Of a DNA stretch of 9,371 nucleotides, positions 6,681 through 9,371 are shown piece after piece. A program made the position numbers and the translations under genes. The stretch lies in contig JAEZIV010000472.1 in assembly GCA_023436515.1 (NCBI GenBank), forward strand, positions 1 to 9,371, read 5' to 3'. The DNA comes from Bacillota bacterium (lineage in GTDB: Bacteria > Bacillota > Clostridia > Acetivibrionales > DSM-1351). The notes below the pieces were generated by a model. That model ran no database searches, was not told the origin of the DNA, and saw only the letters and a program-made list of their open reading frames with translations. Position 1 is the first letter of the stretch, and each line of letters begins with the position of its first letter.

Positions 6681-6890
6681 TTAACCTCCAAGATTACCCT
6701 GAGCTCCGTTCTTATTATTTTCCAGTTTCTTTGGATCAGGAAACAGATTTTCTATAATACCATTTACAAACTCAATTAACTGTTTCCTGAATAACAAAGC
6801 AACCCCCACAAGCACAGCGATTATGATAATCACCTCAACAGTGCCCATTCCGTCCTCTTCTGTAATAAATCTTCTTAGTGTAGAAAGCAT
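6681..6890 (-). CDS. Flp1-type type IVb pilin
   Basis: This is a 69-residue major pilin candidate. The N-terminus MLSTLRRFITEEDG is a basic/acidic leader. Predicted prepilin-peptidase cleavage is after the Gly in EEDG|MGTVEV, placing Glu at +5. A hydrophobic helix follows (VIIIIAVLVGVALLF), then a short hydrophilic tail ending in NNKNGAQGNLGG. This matches the Flp1-like pilin family of Gram-positive Tad loci, which lacks the Glu-Tyr pair of proteobacterial Flp. I chose ATG 6890 because GGAGG lies about 6 nt upstream. An in-frame TTG at 6902 would start inside the ribosome binding site. The gene lies 15 nt after TadC. The assembled helix bundle would form the fibre outside the cell. Confidence 0.9.
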   Translation of the reverse strand: MLSTLRRFITEEDGMGTVEVIIIIAVLVGVALLFRKQLIEFVNGIIENLFPDPKKLENNKNGAQGNLGG

Positions 6891-6905
6891 ATAAACCTCC
6901 AATTT

Positions 6906-7814
6906 TTATAGATTTGATGTCATGCCCCGCATCGATAAAATAGCAGGAGTAACAACTATTATAATTATTGCAAAAAACATTATCATCATGGGAAAGAGCA
7001 GCTTTGTAGATGCTTCTTCTCCAAGACGTCTTACGGCATTTTTTCTCATTTCCCAACATTCATTGGCTTGAAGCCTTAATGTAAGTACCAGATCATTTCC
7101 ACCTCTTTTTGTATTTTGCAAAATTGTCGACATAAGTCTTGATATCTCAGGTGTCTTAACCCTCTTTGCAAACCCGCTGAATGCTTCAGCCTCATTTTTG
7201 CCCCCCTTAAGATCAACAGCTGTTCTATGTACCTCTTTGTAAAACGCATTGCTGCTTCCCTCTGCATCTGCTGCACTATCCACAGATATTTTTTCCCAGG
7301 CTTTCGAGATTGTCATTCCTGCATTCAACAGCAGTGTCAGCTTGTTGATAAAATCCGGAAATCTCAATTGAATTTCAATTCTGCGGGCCTTTACCCTATT
7401 CTTCAGCTTAGTGTCACTAGAAATAAAAGCAAGAAATGAGAGGAGTAATACATAAAACATACCTGCAACACTAAACTGAGTAATAAGTGCGATTAGTTGT
7501 TCACCTACTATAAATGCTGCTATTAGTAATATTTTATTTGCATAGATTACTCGTATGTAAAAGGCTGAGTATTCCTGTCCATATATTTCGCTCACAAGGT
7601 TAAGTAGTCTTCTGTCATATTTGGTGCAAAAAGAATAATTATAGGTATCAAGCATTGCTAACCCGAAAGGAATTAATAGCCTGAAGGGGCAGTCCCTTTT
7701 TTCAAGGGCTTGAACATATTCCTTGTATGAGGGATAACTTTTACATAGAATAAAAATAAAATAACAGACACAGCTTATAGCAGCTATTAAAACTAGCAAA
7801 CTGACAAAAAACAT
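6906..7814 (-). CDS. tadC: TadC, Tad pilus inner-membrane platform protein
   Basis: This 302-residue type II secretion F-family (T2SSF) protein sits in the cytoplasmic membrane and, with TadB, couples the CpaF/TadA ATPase to pilin insertion. Hydrophobic segments lie at about residues 1-24, 92-110, 112-132 and 272-294. The cytoplasmic T2SSF helical domain spans about 150-270 and includes LRFPDFINKLTLLLNAGMT, the KRVKTPEIS segment, and TKRGGNDLVLTLRLQA, the second being typical of TadC-side proteins. Order after TadB and length near 300 residues both favour TadC over TadB. The start is ATG with GAGG about 5 nt upstream, overlapping the TadB stop (TGTGAGG), which suggests translational coupling. 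Confidence 0.92.
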   Translation of the reverse strand: MFFVSLLVLIAAISCVCYFIFILCKSYPSYKEYVQALEKRDCPFRLLIPFGLAMLDTYNYSFCTKYDRRLLNLVSEIYGQEYSAFYIRVIYANKILLIAAFIVGEQLIALITQFSVAGMFYVLLLSFLAFISSDTKLKNRVKARRIEIQLRFPDFINKLTLLLNAGMTISKAWEKISVDSAADAEGSSNAFYKEVHRTAVDLKGGKNEAEAFSGFAKRVKTPEISRLMSTILQNTKRGGNDLVLTLRLQANECWEMRKNAVRRLGEEASTKLLFPMMIMFFAIIIIVVTPAILSMRGMTSNL

Positions 7815-7820
7815 ATAGCC

Positions 7821-8564
7821 TCACATCTTAATATTCATTATTTTCTTAGAAAGTAAAAATGCTGCAATCAAAAGAATCAGACAAACTGACATAGCAGCCC
7901 TGCCGTAAAAGGTAGTGAATATTGGTTCGACATATTCCTCGGCAGTTATAGATAGCACAAATATCATACAGACCGGCATCAAATTCAGTATTTTCTGCTC
8001 AAATCTGCGTGAGGACAGGAGGGTTTCAATTTCCTGCTTCATTTCAATTTTATCGCTGATAATACCTGAAGCATTTTTTATCGCCTCTATCAGGTTTCCA
8101 CCTGTTCTCTTGCAAATACTTATAACATCAGAGAAATTCAATATATCCTCAATTCCCGATCGTTTCGCAAGCTCACTTATGGCCTCTTCAATTTGCACAT
8201 TCAAAGCCATCTTGTGTATAATTACTTTGGTTTCCTTAATGATACTGGTGTCCTCCCCCGGGTACAGTATACTTAAATCAGATAGTGCACTGGCAAAAGC
8301 GTTTTCAAGTGTTTTTCCAGCCGATAGCGAGGATGCCAGTGAAGTTAGTAAATCCTTGAACTGAAGGTTTAATTCACATTTTCTTTTTTCAATTAACTGT
8401 GTCCTCTTGTACTTTAGATAAATCCAACCCAGTGGACTTAGTATGCCTGCAAAAATATAGCTTCTATAAAACAAAAAGGCTACAGAGAATATTACAGCTG
8501 CTGCTAAAAGAAAATAAAGTACTTTCCATTTTAGTGGGATAAAGTATTCATCATATTTGTCCAT
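7821..8564 (-). CDS. tadB: TadB, Tad pilus inner-membrane platform protein
   Basis: This 247-residue T2SSF-family membrane protein is the partner of TadC in the assembly platform. Two hydrophobic helices lie near the N-terminus (about 15-33 and 36-50). A cytoplasmic domain of about 60-190 contains LASSLSAGKTLENAF and CKRTGGNLIEAIKNAS, both typical of the GspF/TadB fold. Two more helices (about 193-208 and 224-241) close the protein. It is shorter than proteobacterial TadB (around 300 residues) but normal for clostridial homologues as I recall them. The start is ATG, preceded directly by an in-frame TAA. AGGAGGG lies about 12 nt upstream, a slightly long spacing. The gene begins 17 nt after the ATPase gene. 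Confidence 0.92.
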   Translation of the reverse strand: MDKYDEYFIPLKWKVLYFLLAAAVIFSVAFLFYRSYIFAGILSPLGWIYLKYKRTQLIEKRKCELNLQFKDLLTSLASSLSAGKTLENAFASALSDLSILYPGEDTSIIKETKVIIHKMALNVQIEEAISELAKRSGIEDILNFSDVISICKRTGGNLIEAIKNASGIISDKIEMKQEIETLLSSRRFEQKILNLMPVCMIFVLSITAEEYVEPIFTTFYGRAAMSVCLILLIAAFLLSKKIMNIKM

Positions 8565-8581
8565 TTAGTGTGTATACCCTC

Positions 8582-9371
8582 CTATATATCATCAAATATC
8601 CCATAATTACGAAGCTTCTGAATGTTTCTTAAGGGATTTGGACTTCTTGCCAGCGAACCCTCTACCCTGTCCGTTTTGCAGCTGTTCTTCAAAGCCGTTT
8701 CCATAAAGACAAAGAGTGGATTAAGCTTGATCTCACAATTATCCATGCCGATTACTTCGCATATTTCCATTGTTCTTCTTGATTTATCACGCAGCCTTGA
8801 TAGAAAAATGATAATATCTATTGCCGAAGCAATTTGCTGACGTACTGCCTCCAAGGGAAGAGTTGATGAGCTCAATACCATTGTTTCCATCCTTGAGAGC
8901 ATGTCCCTGGTAGAATTTGCATGGCCTGTGGAAAGTGAACCGTCATGTCCTGTGTTCATAGCCTGGAGCATGTCCAGACATTCAGCACCTCTTACCTCAC
9001 CAACAATAATTCTATCCGGTCGCATACGCAAGGATGTTCTTATCAGATCTCTTATTGTAATCTCTCCACGTCCCTCCAGATTTGCATTCCTGGTTTCCAA
9101 TCTTACTATGTTTTTGATGTTAGTAATCTGAAGCTCTGCAGAATCTTCAATGGTAATAATTCTTTCATCTGAAGGGATAAAGTTTGATAATGCATTGAGA
9201 AAGCTTGTTTTACCGCTGCCGGTTCCCCCTGCTATAAAAATGTTGTACCTTGCTTGGACAAGCTTTCCTAATGCTTCTGAGGCTTCCCTGGTCAGTGACC
9301 CCAGCTCAACAAGCCTTTCTACTGTAATGGGCTTCTCAGGAAATTTTCTAATTGTAACGATTGGTCCGTTT
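8582..9371 (-). CDS. cpaF: CpaF/TadA secretion ATPase, C-terminal part (cut by window edge)
   Basis: This is the motor ATPase of the Tad pilus, of the type II/IV secretion GspE/VirB11 superfamily; it works as a cytoplasmic hexamer on TadB/TadC. The frame is open to the right edge, so about 262 C-terminal residues are visible and perhaps 150 or more N-terminal ones are missing. A TTG at 9100 is internal, not the start. Visible motifs in order are GGTGSGKT (Walker A, bases 9206-9229), IEDSAEL (Asp box), RMRPDRIIVGEVRG (Walker B region), and TGHDGSLSTGHANS (His box), then LPLEAVRQQIASAID. All the key catalytic boxes are intact. This is the strongest anchor for calling the locus Tad. TadZ/CpaE-like and CpaB-like genes, if present, would lie beyond the edge. 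Confidence 0.97.
   Translation of the reverse strand, partial: NGPIVTIRKFPEKPITVERLVELGSLTREASEALGKLVQARYNIFIAGGTGSGKTSFLNALSNFIPSDERIITIEDSAELQITNIKNIVRLETRNANLEGRGEITIRDLIRTSLRMRPDRIIVGEVRGAECLDMLQAMNTGHDGSLSTGHANSTRDMLSRMETMVLSSSTLPLEAVRQQIASAIDIIIFLSRLRDKSRRTMEICEVIGMDNCEIKLNPLFVFMETALKNSCKTDRVEGSLARSPNPLRNIQKLRNYGIFDDI

Noticed and set aside
6835..7276. Minus-strand frames overlapping tadC and the pilin gene
   Set aside because: They are out-of-frame readings within TadC and Flp1 coding sequence, Cys/Tyr- or Arg-rich, with no motif.
7915..8364. 149-codon plus-strand open frame opposite tadB
   Set aside because: TadB on the other strand has clear T2SSF motifs; this frame has no ribosome binding site and no family resemblance.

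Overview
The window is AT-rich DNA from what looks like a Gram-positive Clostridia-type bacterium. The evidence is the AT-rich codon use, strong AGGAGG-type ribosome binding sites, and the set of protein families (Flp1-type pilin, DUF5702-like and DUF6382/FHA proteins, short A24 prepilin peptidases). The set fits monoderm Tad loci of clostridia such as Ruminiclostridium or Lachnospiraceae relatives, but the genus cannot be fixed from this sequence. No outer-membrane secretin (RcpA/CpaC) is visible, which fits a monoderm cell, although genes beyond the right edge are unseen.

Nearly the whole window (about 297-9371) is one minus-strand Tad/Flp (type IVb) pilus operon, read from right to left. 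The order is: CpaF/TadA ATPase (cut by the right edge), TadB and TadC inner-membrane platform proteins, a small Flp1-type pilin, a TadE-like pseudopilin, a 717-residue DUF5702/TadG-like protein with a long coiled coil, a second TadE-like protein, a first A24 prepilin peptidase, a DUF6382-like/FHA membrane protein, and a second A24 prepilin peptidase. Genes are spaced by about 0-25 nt or overlap. The one exception is a 59-nt gap after the pilin gene, which carries a strong inverted repeat. The left end (1-239, plus strand) is the C-terminal tail of a patatin-like phospholipase gene that converges on the operon.

The parts fit one machine. The ATPase drives TadB/TadC, which assemble Flp1 pilin after a prepilin peptidase removes its basic leader. 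Three larger proteins with prepilin-like N-termini probably act as minor subunits or tip and anchor components. The FHA protein is the likely regulatory or scaffolding input.

The points most worth a second look are these. The last peptidase gene has no ATG/GTG/TTG start that would keep its catalytic first aspartate, and seems to begin at an ATA codon overlapping the stop of the FHA gene. A hairpin separates the pilin gene from the minor-subunit genes. The large coiled-coil protein has a prepilin-like leader without the conserved Glu5. The FHA domain has Gly at its usual phosphate-contacting Ser. I saw no RNA genes, CRISPR array, insertion sequence or phage feature.
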